The notes below the pieces were generated by a model. It ran no database searches. It was not told where the DNA came from and worked only from the letters and a program-made list of their open reading frames with translations. Shown piece after piece: positions 7,673 to 16,642 of a DNA stretch of 21,887 bases. The position numbers were made by a program, and so were the translations under genes. Source of the stretch: Pseudomonadota bacterium (GTDB lineage Bacteria > Pseudomonadota > Gammaproteobacteria > Arenicellales > Arenicellaceae). Where the stretch lies: assembly GCA_018660405.1 (NCBI GenBank), contig JABJKL010000110.1, positions 1 to 21,887 on the forward strand. The letters are read 5' to 3'. Positions within the stretch are counted from its first letter, which is position 1. Every line of letters begins with the position of its first letter.

Positions 7673-8758
7673 TTAATCCATTATTCCACTTTGCACCGCC
7701 CCACCCACTCCCTGGTGGCCAAGCATTTCTGAATAAAGGCTCCTTACGCGCTCTGCAGTCGCGGGTGCACACACGAGTCCACTACGATAATGTCCAGTGG
7801 CTACAACAACTCTGGGGTGATTCGGTATTTGTTCGATTAGTGGCGTATCTCCAGATATCGATGGTCGAAGACCCGCCCAATGTGCAATAACTGGATATTG
7901 ACCAAGCGCAGGAATGACGAACCGTGCAAAATCGTGCAAATCCTCTGCAACGGCAGGTTCGGTGCTTTTGTCAAAACCGGTCTGCTCAACCGTGCTTCCC
8001 ACAAGCACAACGCCATCGCGGCGCGGTATCAAGTAGCGCCCCTCGTGCAATATAATATGTCGCAACACTCCAGGTCTCGCTCGAATCGCTATCATCTGCC
8101 CTTTGATGGGAATAATCTGGTGCTCAAGCCCAAATTGCTTTAGCAAGTTAGACGACCACGCACCGGCTGCGATTACCATGAATTCAGATGCGAACTTGCG
8201 GCCATCTTCCAGCATGACATGATAACTACTCGCTACATTTAGTGTTCTGGTTACTCTTGCATTTGGATAAAGCTCAACCCCCAGGCGAAGACAATCTTTT
8301 ACCAAAGCACGCATCATTACAGGATTCCTAATGTTCGCAATGGCCGGCAAATAAACGCCGGTAGTCGCGCAGACCAGCCCTGGCTCAAGGTAAGCAAGGT
8401 TACTCCCTGTCACTTTCACCGCATTATCTTCTGCCAGAGCCAACGGCTCTTCTGAATCTTGTAGCGCGGTAATGAGCATGCCGGATTTAAAATATTGCGG
8501 TGAAATTCCAGTCGTCATTGAGAGATCTTTAGCCAGCTGCGGATATATTACTTGCGAACGACGCGCGAGTGCTTTGACTTCTACCGTCTGCCGCCATGGG
8601 TAAAGCAGAGATAAGATACCCCCTCCCGCGCCGGATGCCTCTGTTCCCATTTGCGCTGAGGCATCCAGAACTTTCACTGCGTAGCCGGCCAAACGCAGTT
8701 CACGAGCACTGCACAGTCCGATTACCCCCCCGCCAACAACTAAAATACTTACCGACAT
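7673..8758 (-). CDS. thiO: FAD-dependent glycine/D-amino-acid oxidase, ThiO-like
   Basis: 361 aa. The N-terminal Rossmann motif ILVVGGGVIGLCSARELR with its acidic strand end VLDA binds FAD. The DAO-family C-terminus is present as HWAGLRPSISGDTPLI followed by VVVATGHYRSGLVCAPATA. Length and motifs fit glycine oxidase ThiO, which oxidises glycine to iminoacetate for the thiamine thiazole ring; other DAO-family amino acid oxidases remain possible. In P. aeruginosa a gene of this family (PA4548) also flanks the ispH/ileS region, which supports orthology. Upstream is the 155-bp palindrome. There is no clear Shine-Dalgarno before the ATG. It converges with the SCO gene across 66 bases with no evident terminator. 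No thiamine riboswitch is seen upstream. Confidence 0.82.
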   Translation of the reverse strand: MSVSILVVGGGVIGLCSARELRLAGYAVKVLDASAQMGTEASGAGGGILSLLYPWRQTVEVKALARRSQVIYPQLAKDLSMTTGISPQYFKSGMLITALQDSEEPLALAEDNAVKVTGSNLAYLEPGLVCATTGVYLPAIANIRNPVMMRALVKDCLRLGVELYPNARVTRTLNVASSYHVMLEDGRKFASEFMVIAAGAWSSNLLKQFGLEHQIIPIKGQMIAIRARPGVLRHIILHEGRYLIPRRDGVVLVGSTVEQTGFDKSTEPAVAEDLHDFARFVIPALGQYPVIAHWAGLRPSISGDTPLIEQIPNHPRVVVATGHYRSGLVCAPATAERVRSLYSEMLGHQGVGGAVQSGIMD

Positions 8759-8773
8759 TGTCTACACGCCAGA

Positions 8774-8928
8774 AGCCTGTCCGAGAATAGGCACCGTCAC
8801 GAGGGAAAGTGGATTTGAGTCAGATTGTTCACTTATTTGAGGTGAATAGTGGTTCTATTTAACGAAAATAAGGGGACCATCCGGCCAAATCCGCTTTTCC
8901 GCAGTAGGTGCCTATTCTCGGACAGGCT
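8774..8928. repeat. 155-bp palindromic element, MITE-like
   Basis: A perfect 22-bp inverted repeat: the left arm 8774-8795 begins AGCCTGTCCGAGAATAGG and the right arm 8907-8928 is its exact complement. Inside it is a second imperfect pair, 8804-8817 against 8886-8900 (GGAAAGTGGATTTG versus a near complement with one extra base). A small hairpin, TTCAC/GTGAA, lies near the centre. The whole can fold as one long hairpin. It ends one base after the ispH stop and lies 15 bases upstream of the thiO start. There is no coding capacity, which suggests a small non-autonomous mobile element or a large structured terminator. Confidence 0.8.
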
Positions 8929-8929
8929 C

Positions 8930-9856
8930 CTAACCCACACGAAGCTCGACTGGCAGACTGAAAGAAACGTGTTCATTGGGGCCACTTGCTTCGCTGGCAT
9001 GCTCGCCACCCCACGCTTCAAGTTGTTCAATGACGTGTTGGACTAGCCGTTCAGGCGCAGACGCACCCGCGGTCAGGCCAACGGCATCGCAACCGGCCAG
9101 CCAGGCTCGTTCAATTTCCTGTGCACCATCGATCAAGTAGGCTGGAATACCTTGCTGCTCGGCCAGCTCACGCAAGCGATTGGAATTCGAACTGGTGACA
9201 GACCCTACGACCAACATCAAATCAACTTCCTTGGCAAGGCGACGTACCGCATCTTGCCGATTCTGCGTGGCGTAACAGATATCATCTTTACGTGGCCCCT
9301 TAATAGACGGAAAGCGTTGTCTGAGGGTTTTAATAACCTTGGCTGCATCATCAACCGATAAAGTGGTTTGCGTCACATACGCAAGCTCGTCCGGAGTATT
9401 CACCGATAATAAAGCAACATCAGCGGGCGTTTCGACCAGGTGCATCCCTTCATTCGCCTGCCCCATCGTACCTTCGACTTCGGGATGTCCAGCATGTCCA
9501 ATCAATATGACTTCTGTTCCGGCGGCCCGGTGACGTTTAACTTCGATATGTACTTTGGTCACCAGCGGGCAAGTGGCATCAAACACTTGAAGTTCTCGCA
9601 GCGAACCTTCCTTACGGACTGCCCTTGAAACACCGTGCGCACTATAAATAACCGTTGCATTGTCGGGAACTTGTTCAAGCTCATCGACAAAAATAGCACC
9701 TTTCTCTTTTAGACTATTCACTACAAACTTGTTATGCACAACTTCGTGCCGCACATAAATGGGTGCGCCATATTGCTCGAGCGCGCGCTCTACAATATCA
9801 ATCGCTCGATCCACTCCGGCGCAAAAACCACGTGGATTTGCCAATATAATTTTCAT
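8930..9856 (-). CDS. ispH: 4-hydroxy-3-methylbut-2-enyl diphosphate reductase
   Basis: 308 aa, the normal length for IspH (LytB), the last enzyme of the MEP isoprenoid pathway, which reduces HMBPP to IPP and DMAPP with a 4Fe-4S cluster. The three cluster cysteines are C12 (GFCAGV), C96 (DATCPLV) and C194 (DICYATQNRQ). Substrate residues H41, H74, H124 and E126 (HAGHPEVEG) are in place. The ATG overlaps the lspA stop by four bases (ATGA), so it is translated in the ileS-lspA-ispH operon. The fkpB peptidyl-prolyl isomerase gene often found between lspA and ispH is absent. The palindrome begins directly after the stop and could end the transcript. The product feeds octaprenyl diphosphate synthesis by ispB, also in this window. 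Confidence 0.97.
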   Translation of the reverse strand: MKIILANPRGFCAGVDRAIDIVERALEQYGAPIYVRHEVVHNKFVVNSLKEKGAIFVDELEQVPDNATVIYSAHGVSRAVRKEGSLRELQVFDATCPLVTKVHIEVKRHRAAGTEVILIGHAGHPEVEGTMGQANEGMHLVETPADVALLSVNTPDELAYVTQTTLSVDDAAKVIKTLRQRFPSIKGPRKDDICYATQNRQDAVRRLAKEVDLMLVVGSVTSSNSNRLRELAEQQGIPAYLIDGAQEIERAWLAGCDAVGLTAGASAPERLVQHVIEQLEAWGGEHASEASGPNEHVSFSLPVELRVG

Positions 9857-10392
9857 TCCAGAGGCCTCCGCTGTTCGTCATCAACAGGCTTGGGCAAAAT
9901 TCCCAGCGCATCAACAATAAGTAAAGCCGCACCTGCACAGATCGCAATATCCGCAATGTTAAAATGCGGCCAATGATAATCCTGATAAAACCAATGCACG
10001 AAATCGACAACCTTGCCGTACATCAATCGGTCAATTAGATTGCCTATCGCCCCCCCGAGCACGCACGCATAGGCAAGGCCTAACAACCGTTCATGCGCTT
10101 TAAGTTGTTTAATAAGCCAAACCAAAACAAAACTAACAAGAACGGCTATTGATGCAAAAAATGCAGTTTGCCAACCACCCGCATCGCTAAACAAACCGAA
10201 CGCAGCACCTTGATTGTAAACCAGCGAAAAATCGAACCAGGAAGTGATCGAAATAATCTCTCCACTGCCAAGCGCTTGCTCGGCCCAACTCTTGGTGTAT
10301 TTGTCGGCGGCAACAATCAAAATGGATAGCAGTAAGTACCTGGACAGAGCACTAGTCCAGCTATTTTTAATACTAGTTTTAATGCTAGGCAT
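9853..10392 (-). CDS. lspA: Prolipoprotein signal peptidase (signal peptidase II)
   Basis: 179 aa inner-membrane aspartyl protease that removes lipoprotein signal peptides after lipidation. Four membrane helices are visible. The conserved blocks are DKYTK (30-34), VYNQGAAFG (58-66), GGAIGNLIDR (113-122, catalytic D121), VVDFVHW and FNIADIAI (144-151, catalytic D148). The ATG at 10392 was preferred because it overlaps the ileS stop by 8 bases (ATGCCTAG) and has a GAGG nine bases upstream; a GTG at 10407 would add five residues. The N-terminus is slightly longer than usual. Confidence 0.96.
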   Translation of the reverse strand: MPSIKTSIKNSWTSALSRYLLLSILIVAADKYTKSWAEQALGSGEIISITSWFDFSLVYNQGAAFGLFSDAGGWQTAFFASIAVLVSFVLVWLIKQLKAHERLLGLAYACVLGGAIGNLIDRLMYGKVVDFVHWFYQDYHWPHFNIADIAICAGAALLIVDALGILPKPVDDEQRRPLE

Positions 10393-13195
10393 AACGTCGA
10401 ACCTCACCTTGACCCTCTATATTCTCCACGCAGCGCTCGCACAAGGTAGGGTGTTTCTCAATAGTAGAAACCGAATGGTTGCGATGCCAACAACGTTCAC
10501 ACTTTTCATCGGGCGATACTGCAACTTGCACCTTAAGGCCCGCTAGTTCTGTTTCTCTGGCATCGGAACTCGCGGCATCTAGTGCTTGTAACTCCGCACC
10601 TGATGTCATCAATACGAATCTCAACTCATCACCCAGCTGTGACAACAATGTATGTACTTTATCATCACAATAAAGGGTAACGCTGGCGTCCAACGCGCCA
10701 CGAATATCTCCATTAACGCGTACGCGTTCCAGCTCTTTACCCACTTCGCTTCGAACATTCAATATGGTGTTCCAACCGCTATCGTCTATATCACCGACCA
10801 TAGCATCCGCCTTGGGCAAATATTCATACCACTCGGCCAGAAATACGGATTTCTCTCGGCTACCCGACATATGCCCCCAGATCTCTTCGGCAGTAAAACT
10901 CAGAATCGGCGCCAACCAACGCACCAGCGCTTCAAGAATATGGTACATGGCGGTTTGCGCAGACAGTCGTGCATGCGATTCGGTACCTGTTGTATAGAGG
11001 CGATCTTTTAATACATCCAGATAAAAACCACCCATATCAACCACGCAAAACTGATGAAGCGCCTGGTAAATACGATGGAATCGATACTCAGCATAGGCCG
11101 ACTGTATCTCGATTTGCAACGCAGCCGCACGGCGCAAAGCCCATTGATCCAGAGAGATCAAATCCTCATAGGCCAATGCTTTGTCGACGCTAAATCCGTT
11201 CAGATTACCCAGAAAATATCGGGCTGTATTTCGAATTCGACGATAGGAGTCAGCAACTCGCTTGATGCTTTCTTCAGAAATGGCCATCTCGGAACGAAAG
11301 TCCGTCGCAGCCACCACCAGCCTGAGCACATCCGCACCCAATGTGTTAATAATTTCCTGCGGCGCAATCGTATTACCCAGTGACTTGGACATCTTGTGAC
11401 CATCCTTATCGACTGTAAAACCATGGGTCAGCACAGCCTTGTACGGCGCCCCACCCGTCATCGCGACAGCAGTCAACAAACTTGACTGAAACCAGCCACG
11501 GTGTTGATCAGACCCCTCACAATAAAGATCTGCCGGCCGCTGTAAACCCTCCCTTGTCCGTAGTACCGTATCGTGGGTTACACCGGAATCAAACCAAACG
11601 TCCAGTATGTCTGGAACCTTTTCATATTTATCTGCATTCGCACCTAATAGCTCATCATTGTCCAAATCAAACCAAGCTTGAATGCCGTGCTTCTCGATTC
11701 TTTTAGCGACCTGCTCAATTAACTCGGACGTATCCGGGTGCAACTCACCCGTCTGCTTTTCGAGATAAAGCGTAATTGGCACGCCCCAGTTGCGCTGCCG
11801 GGATACGCACCAGTCCGGGCGGTTCTCCACCATGCCCTGAATGCGAGCCTTACCCCAATCGGGCATCCATTTAACCTTCTTAATTTCAGCCAAAGCGCTA
11901 GCTCGCAGGCCGTTGCGCTCCATACCGATAAACCACTGCGCAGTAGCACGAAAAATAATCGGCGATTTATGTCGCCAGCAATGTGGATAACTGTGTTGAT
12001 AGTCTTCAACCGCTAACAGCACATCTCGCTCACGCAATAGATCGACAACACTGGCGTTGGCCTTGAACACAAACTGACCAGCGAAATGCTCGGTCGACTC
12101 TGTAAACACACCCTCAGGGCCAACTGGATTAGTCACCGGTAATTCATAACGCTTGCCAACCTGGAAGTCATCAGCGCCGTGTGCCGGGGCGGTATGCACT
12201 GCACCGGTGCCCGCTTCGGTAGTGACGTGCTCGCCCAATATCACGGGTACCACACGATCGTTGAACGGATGACCAAGCTGCAAACCTTCGAATGCCGCAC
12301 CTGGTAACTGCTTAAGCACTTCAGCACTTTTGGCTAACCCGTAACGCTCCAGAGCGTCTTCGCGCAATTCATCCGCCAACACCAGCAGGCCCTTGTCTGT
12401 TTTTACCAGAGCATAATCGAGCTCCGGGTGCAGACAAACCGCCTCATTGGCAGGCAATGTCCAGGGTGTAGTTGTCCAGATTATGAATTTCGCGTCCGCA
12501 CAATCAGTCTCGGGCAAACCACTCTTTTTGGCAAACTCTCTCGCATTCGCTGCGAAGGCAACGTCTATCGCAGGCGAGGTTCTGTCCTGATGTTCTACCT
12601 CGGCCTCGGCCAGTGCAGAACGACAATCTGTACACCAATGCACCGGCATTAATCCATGATAGAGGTGCCCGCCCTCAATGATCTTGCCGAGCGCTCTGAC
12701 AATATTAGCTTCTGTCTTAAAATCCATCGTTAAATAAGGTTTATCCCAATCACCGAAAACGCCTAGGCGAATAAAATCGGCCTTTTGACCCTCGACCTGC
12801 TTTTCTGCATAGGCTCGACACAAAACCCGAAATTCATCTTTACTGACTTTAACGCCTGCTTTCCCATGTTTCTTTTCGACCTGATGTTCGATCGGCAAGC
12901 CGTGACAATCCCAACCCGGCACATAGGGTGCGTCCAAACCACTCATTGTCTGCGATTTGACGATAATGTCTTTAATAAGCTTCTGGAACGCGTGTCCAAT
13001 ATGGATATTGCCGTTCGCATACGGCGGACCATCATGCAAAATAAATTTCTCACGTCCTGCACGTGCTGCACGAATTGCCGCATATAGGTTGTTCTCTTTC
13101 CAACGTTTGAGCATTTCAGGCTCGCGTTGCGGCAACCCACCTTTCATTGGAAAAGCAGTTACCGGTAAATTTATCGTATTTTTATACTGACTCAT
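10385..13195 (-). CDS. ileS: Isoleucyl-tRNA synthetase
   Basis: 936 aa class I synthetase that charges tRNA-Ile, the usual length for the bacterial short-type enzyme. HIGH is at 65-68 (GNIHIGHAF) and KMSKS is intact in DGHKMSKSLGN near residue 605. The editing (CP1) domain between them contains TTTPWTLPAN and the GTGAVHTAPAHGADD segment. The C-terminal zinc site is complete with C899, C902, C919 and C922. It heads the ileS-lspA-ispH operon. An 11-bp tandem repeat covers the start codon and leaves two upstream ATG codons with two-codon frames. No T-box is seen, as expected for this group. Confidence 0.98.
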   Translation of the reverse strand: MSQYKNTINLPVTAFPMKGGLPQREPEMLKRWKENNLYAAIRAARAGREKFILHDGPPYANGNIHIGHAFQKLIKDIIVKSQTMSGLDAPYVPGWDCHGLPIEHQVEKKHGKAGVKVSKDEFRVLCRAYAEKQVEGQKADFIRLGVFGDWDKPYLTMDFKTEANIVRALGKIIEGGHLYHGLMPVHWCTDCRSALAEAEVEHQDRTSPAIDVAFAANAREFAKKSGLPETDCADAKFIIWTTTPWTLPANEAVCLHPELDYALVKTDKGLLVLADELREDALERYGLAKSAEVLKQLPGAAFEGLQLGHPFNDRVVPVILGEHVTTEAGTGAVHTAPAHGADDFQVGKRYELPVTNPVGPEGVFTESTEHFAGQFVFKANASVVDLLRERDVLLAVEDYQHSYPHCWRHKSPIIFRATAQWFIGMERNGLRASALAEIKKVKWMPDWGKARIQGMVENRPDWCVSRQRNWGVPITLYLEKQTGELHPDTSELIEQVAKRIEKHGIQAWFDLDNDELLGANADKYEKVPDILDVWFDSGVTHDTVLRTREGLQRPADLYCEGSDQHRGWFQSSLLTAVAMTGGAPYKAVLTHGFTVDKDGHKMSKSLGNTIAPQEIINTLGADVLRLVVAATDFRSEMAISEESIKRVADSYRRIRNTARYFLGNLNGFSVDKALAYEDLISLDQWALRRAAALQIEIQSAYAEYRFHRIYQALHQFCVVDMGGFYLDVLKDRLYTTGTESHARLSAQTAMYHILEALVRWLAPILSFTAEEIWGHMSGSREKSVFLAEWYEYLPKADAMVGDIDDSGWNTILNVRSEVGKELERVRVNGDIRGALDASVTLYCDDKVHTLLSQLGDELRFVLMTSGAELQALDAASSDARETELAGLKVQVAVSPDEKCERCWHRNHSVSTIEKHPTLCERCVENIEGQGEVRRYA

Positions 13196-13215
13196 CTCAT
13201 CACTATCTCATCACT
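13194..13215 (-). repeat. 11-bp perfect tandem repeat at the ileS start
   Basis: On the plus strand ATCTCATCACT occurs twice in a row (13194-13204 and 13205-13215). In the mRNA this reads AGTGATGAGAT twice, then GAGTC. It gives the mini-frames ATG AGA TAG and ATG AGA TGA just before the ileS ATG, the second overlapping the true start. Confidence 0.7.
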
Positions 13216-13267
13216 TTCGGTCACTGCCGACGCATATTTATTTTTCGTTATCTGTTGCAGACTAAAA

Positions 13268-14248
13268 TTAAACAGCCGTTTTACTATTGTTACACCGCGC
13301 CACTATTTCACGTTGTTTAAACAACTCTCTTGCTTGCACAACATCACGACCTATCTGGGCGACCAACTGGTCAAGTCCATCAAATTTTTGCTCATCGCGC
13401 AAACGCTCGACAAACCTTACTTTTAAATCCTTACCATACACATCTTTATCAAAATCGAGTATATGCACTTCAAAACGTCGGTCCTGCCCATCTAAAGTCG
13501 GCCGGGTGCCAATGTTCGCTACCGCTTCACGCCACCGATGCTGTGCCAAACCGTCTTGCAGGCATGCTTCAGCCGCAAACACGCCGTTGACCGGTAAATA
13601 GCGATTCCCCACATCGACATTCGCCGTAGGAAATCCAATGGTGTGACCCATCCGGTCGCCTTCAATAATCGGCCCATTTAAGACAAACGAACGACCAAAG
13701 TAAACTTCCGCCGTCGCTATATCACCCACATCCAACGCCTCTCGAATGGCGTTCGAACTTACCCTGACGCCGTCGATTTCAAAGCTCTCAGCCAAACTTA
13801 CGGTAAAACCATAACGCTCCCCCGCCTGCTTGAGAAAAGCAAAATCGCCTTCGCGATTGTGCCCAAATTTAAAATCATCACCTACCACCAAATGCTCGAC
13901 TCCCAAGCCATCAACAAGGGTCGAACGCACAAACTCACCGTGTTGTTGTTCGGCGAGTTTGTGATCAAAATTAATACACAATACCTGCTCAACCCCCAAC
14001 TCAAAAAGCAGTTCGGCACGCTCTTCTATTGAGGTCAGTCGACCCACAGGTTCCGACGGTGAAAAATACTCCCTCGCCAAAGGTTCAAATGTGATAACCG
14101 TCGCTTTAAGAGACCGTGCCCTGGCCTCCTTAATCAATCCACCTATAACGTGCTGATGACCACAGTGCACACCATCATAGTTGCCGATTGTCACAACTGA
14201 ACCACAGTGCTCTTCGGTCAGGTTTTCAACTCCATTGATGAATTTCAT
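13268..14248 (-). CDS. ribF: Bifunctional riboflavin kinase / FAD synthetase
   Basis: 326 aa, close to the usual ~310. The N-terminal FAD synthetase (nucleotidyltransferase) domain has IGNYDGVHCGHQHVI (21-35), where Tyr replaces the more usual Phe before DGVH. The C-terminal riboflavin kinase domain begins near GRSFVLNGPIIEGDR and has the GFPTANV motif. It converts riboflavin to FMN and then FAD in the cytoplasm. It sits between the DUF2203 gene and ileS, as ribF does in Pseudomonas and E. coli. The gap to ileS is 72 bases with no terminator, so readthrough into the ileS operon is likely. FAD made here would serve the nearby ThiO, but no regulatory link is visible. Confidence 0.96.
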   Translation of the reverse strand: MKFINGVENLTEEHCGSVVTIGNYDGVHCGHQHVIGGLIKEARARSLKATVITFEPLAREYFSPSEPVGRLTSIEERAELLFELGVEQVLCINFDHKLAEQQHGEFVRSTLVDGLGVEHLVVGDDFKFGHNREGDFAFLKQAGERYGFTVSLAESFEIDGVRVSSNAIREALDVGDIATAEVYFGRSFVLNGPIIEGDRMGHTIGFPTANVDVGNRYLPVNGVFAAEACLQDGLAQHRWREAVANIGTRPTLDGQDRRFEVHILDFDKDVYGKDLKVRFVERLRDEQKFDGLDQLVAQIGRDVVQARELFKQREIVARCNNSKTAV

Positions 14249-14328
14249 AGCTTAACTTTCTTAGCTTACCCAGCAAACAAGGGCTTCAAGGACACTGTCC
14301 CGGTTTAAATGTGTGAGAATGGTCCTAA

Positions 14329-14754
14329 CTATTGGTGTGAAAAATGCGCCCAATCAGGGTCTAGTTCCTCAATCACCTCATCGAGTGAACGGCGTTGGTC
14401 AAAGTGCTGATAATATTCACGGTAACTAGCGATTCGGATTTCGGGATAGTGCCAACAGAGATAACCTTCTCCGGTATCAAAATCGACCTCCCACAAGCCT
14501 TCGATCACCAAGCCAAGGCGCCGTAGTTTATCGGCCCATTGCCTTACGACTATTTCATACCGTGCCTCAACCGACTGCCGCCTTGGGTCCGCCATCAACA
14601 TTCGATGCAACTTGAATTGAAAAGGATGCAAATCTTTCTTGGCTCGCTCAGTGATTCTGGTGACTGTCGGAAGTAACTCTCTGGCCTCGGATAAGGTAAA
14701 ACACCGCGGTTGATCGAGCCGACCGATGCTAATCATTTGCAATAGATCGCTCAT
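14329..14754 (-). CDS. DUF2203 family protein
   Basis: 141 aa soluble protein of unknown function. The family signature is recognisable: CFTLSEARELLPTVTRITERA near the start (written here as separate halves, CFTLSEARELL then PTVTRITERA), a helical middle section, then GLWEVDFDTGEGYLCWHYPE and a region ending in Arg-rich FDQRRSL. The ATG at 14754 has AGGTG upstream. It lies between murJ and ribF on the same strand, which is not the Pseudomonas arrangement I remember, so it may be a lineage-specific insertion. There are no membrane segments and no visible catalytic motif. The family call is by memory of its pattern. Confidence 0.75.
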   Translation of the reverse strand: MSDLLQMISIGRLDQPRCFTLSEARELLPTVTRITERAKKDLHPFQFKLHRMLMADPRRQSVEARYEIVVRQWADKLRRLGLVIEGLWEVDFDTGEGYLCWHYPEIRIASYREYYQHFDQRRSLDEVIEELDPDWAHFSHQ

Positions 14755-14908
14755 ATGGGCACCTGTATTAATTCACGAATAAGCATTTTGAGCCCAATAT
14801 TTTCCATCTATGCATTGCATATTCTTCACAACAACAAGTCTAGTGCGATTAGCGCCTTGATACGATAAATCTCGGACCTCAATCTGACATATTCCGAGTT
14901 TTTTGGAG

Positions 14909-16450
14909 CTACTCATTAGGTTTTAATAATAACGCAGTTGGACGAATACCCAATACATACAATACACCAAAATAAATTATTGCGCCGCCAAACACCAGGC
15001 CCGCCAACCACAAAACACGTTCTGCAATACTGGCAGTAATCCACACTGGGTCGGGTGCGCTTAACCACCACAATAATATCGCCATCGCTGAACAGGCGGT
15101 AAACACCTTGATTAAAAAACCGAACCATCCGGCGAGCGGCCGGTACACCTGGTCGCGCACCAAGCGAGAGAAAAGTAGTATTGCGTTCACCCACGCCGCG
15201 ATTGAAACAGCCAAGGCAAGCCCAACATGTGCCAGCCATTGAACGAAAATTATGCTCAACACAATATTTACAATCATTGCGACTACGCCAATGCGAACCG
15301 GGGTTTTTATATCTTGTCGCGCATAAAACCCTGGCGCCAATACCTTCACCAAAATTATTCCCACAATACCGACCGAATAGGCCACCAAGGCGCTGGCGGA
15401 CATCGCTACATCGTTTGCGCTGAACACGCTGGAAAGCTGATAAATACTTGAGACCAACGGCACTGCGAGCATTATTAACGCAATACAGGCAGGCAAAGCT
15501 ATCAAAATAACCCAGCGCAGTGCCCAGTCCAGGAGTTCGCTGAACGCCTTTTCGGACCCGGATGAATGAACTTTTGCCAAGCTCGGCAGAACCACGGTGG
15601 CCAGTGCTATACCAAAAACTCCAATCGGAAACTCCATTAAACGATCGGAATAGTAAAGCCAGGAAACGCTCCCCGTTACCAGAAAAGACGCCAACAAGGT
15701 CCCGACCAGCACGTTTATTTGTGCTACAGAAATACCAAACATGGCCGGCAGCATTAATTTAAACACACGCGCGCTCGGTTCATTCGCTCCCAATTTAGGC
15801 CGCAGCAAAAACCCCTTGCGCAGCAAAAATGGCATCTGGAAGGCTAACTGAACCGCGCCACCAAATAGAACACCAAACGCTAACGCAGATGCCGCGCTTT
15901 CCATAGTTGGCGCCAACAGCAATGCAGACAGAATAAGCGCAATATTAAGCAGTACCGGCGTAATCGCGGGAACCGCAAAGTCACCCACCGTATTGAGTAT
16001 CGCTCCAGACATTGCAACCAAAGAAATGCAGAACAAATAAGGAAACATAATGCGCAATGCATCGGTCGCTGCGACAAGCTTTTCTGGTTGGCCTATATAA
16101 CCGTAAGCAAACAGTTTTACTAGCCAAGGCGCAAAAACAGTGCCCAAAATACTGAGAACGAGTACAACCAAGCCCAATTGACCCGCCATATGGCTTACAA
16201 ACTGACGTGCCTGAATATCGTCTCTTGAGCGCACTTCGGTAAATACCGGGATGAATGCCTGCGAAAATGCACCTTCCCCGAAAATGCGTCGTAAAAAATT
16301 GGGAATGCGAAACGCTACAAAAAAAGCATCTGCCATCGCTCCTGTGCCTATCATATTGGCGATCACGACATCCCGCACCAAACCACTAATGCGCGACACG
16401 AAGGTCATCACGCTAACCACCACTGTTGATTTGAGTAATTTTTTAGACAC
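14909..16450 (-). CDS. murJ: Lipid II flippase MurJ (MviN)
   Basis: 513 aa polytopic membrane protein of the MOP superfamily with about 14 helices, essentially the E. coli length (511). It flips lipid II across the inner membrane for peptidoglycan synthesis. Conserved arginines lie in the N-terminal region: R20 (FVSRISG), R26 (GLVRDV) and R54 (FLRRIFGEGAF). The start is GTG at 16450 with a weak ribosome site. It is divergent from rpsT across 192 bases, the same arrangement as in Pseudomonas. No strong terminator follows; a six-base inverted repeat at 14871-14898 lacks a T-tract on this strand. Confidence 0.97.
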   Translation of the reverse strand: MSKKLLKSTVVVSVMTFVSRISGLVRDVVIANMIGTGAMADAFFVAFRIPNFLRRIFGEGAFSQAFIPVFTEVRSRDDIQARQFVSHMAGQLGLVVLVLSILGTVFAPWLVKLFAYGYIGQPEKLVAATDALRIMFPYLFCISLVAMSGAILNTVGDFAVPAITPVLLNIALILSALLLAPTMESAASALAFGVLFGGAVQLAFQMPFLLRKGFLLRPKLGANEPSARVFKLMLPAMFGISVAQINVLVGTLLASFLVTGSVSWLYYSDRLMEFPIGVFGIALATVVLPSLAKVHSSGSEKAFSELLDWALRWVILIALPACIALIMLAVPLVSSIYQLSSVFSANDVAMSASALVAYSVGIVGIILVKVLAPGFYARQDIKTPVRIGVVAMIVNIVLSIIFVQWLAHVGLALAVSIAAWVNAILLFSRLVRDQVYRPLAGWFGFLIKVFTACSAMAILLWWLSAPDPVWITASIAERVLWLAGLVFGGAIIYFGVLYVLGIRPTALLLKPNE

Positions 16451-16574
16451 TCGCTACTTACCTAAGCAGTAAAGACAAACAAATAGAATCTGGGTCGATT
16501 GTGCCAGATTTCTCAGAGATTTGTGATCATCTCCTAAAACCTTCAAAACTAGTGATTTTTAGTCCGTTTCCGGC

Positions 16575-16603
16575 TTGACACGCAGACTCATTTTCTGGAT
16601 AGT
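16575..16603 (+). promoter_or_regulatory. rpsT promoter
   Basis: A perfect -35 TTGACA (16575-16580) is followed after 17 bases by GATAGT (16598-16603), four of six matches to the -10 consensus, about 40 bases before the rpsT GTG. This fits a sigma-70 promoter for rpsT; the -10 element is the weaker part. Confidence 0.6.
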
Positions 16604-16642
16604 TGCACCCTCATTTTTCCGCGGAAAGAACCAGAGGCTATC

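Noticed and set aside
10244..13190. Many plus-strand frames opposite lspA and ileS.
   Set aside because: They are antisense shadows of strongly conserved genes and show no recognisable domain.
14290..14320. Short palindrome GGACACTGTCC followed by a TTTAAATGTGTGAGAA-like stretch, resembling an insertion sequence end.
   Set aside because: No partner end or transposase sequence is nearby and the resemblance is from memory only.
14871..14898. CTCGGA/TCCGAG inverted repeat followed by six T on the plus strand.
   Set aside because: The stem is only six bases with a long loop, and the T-tract is on the strand opposite to murJ, with no plus-strand gene to end.
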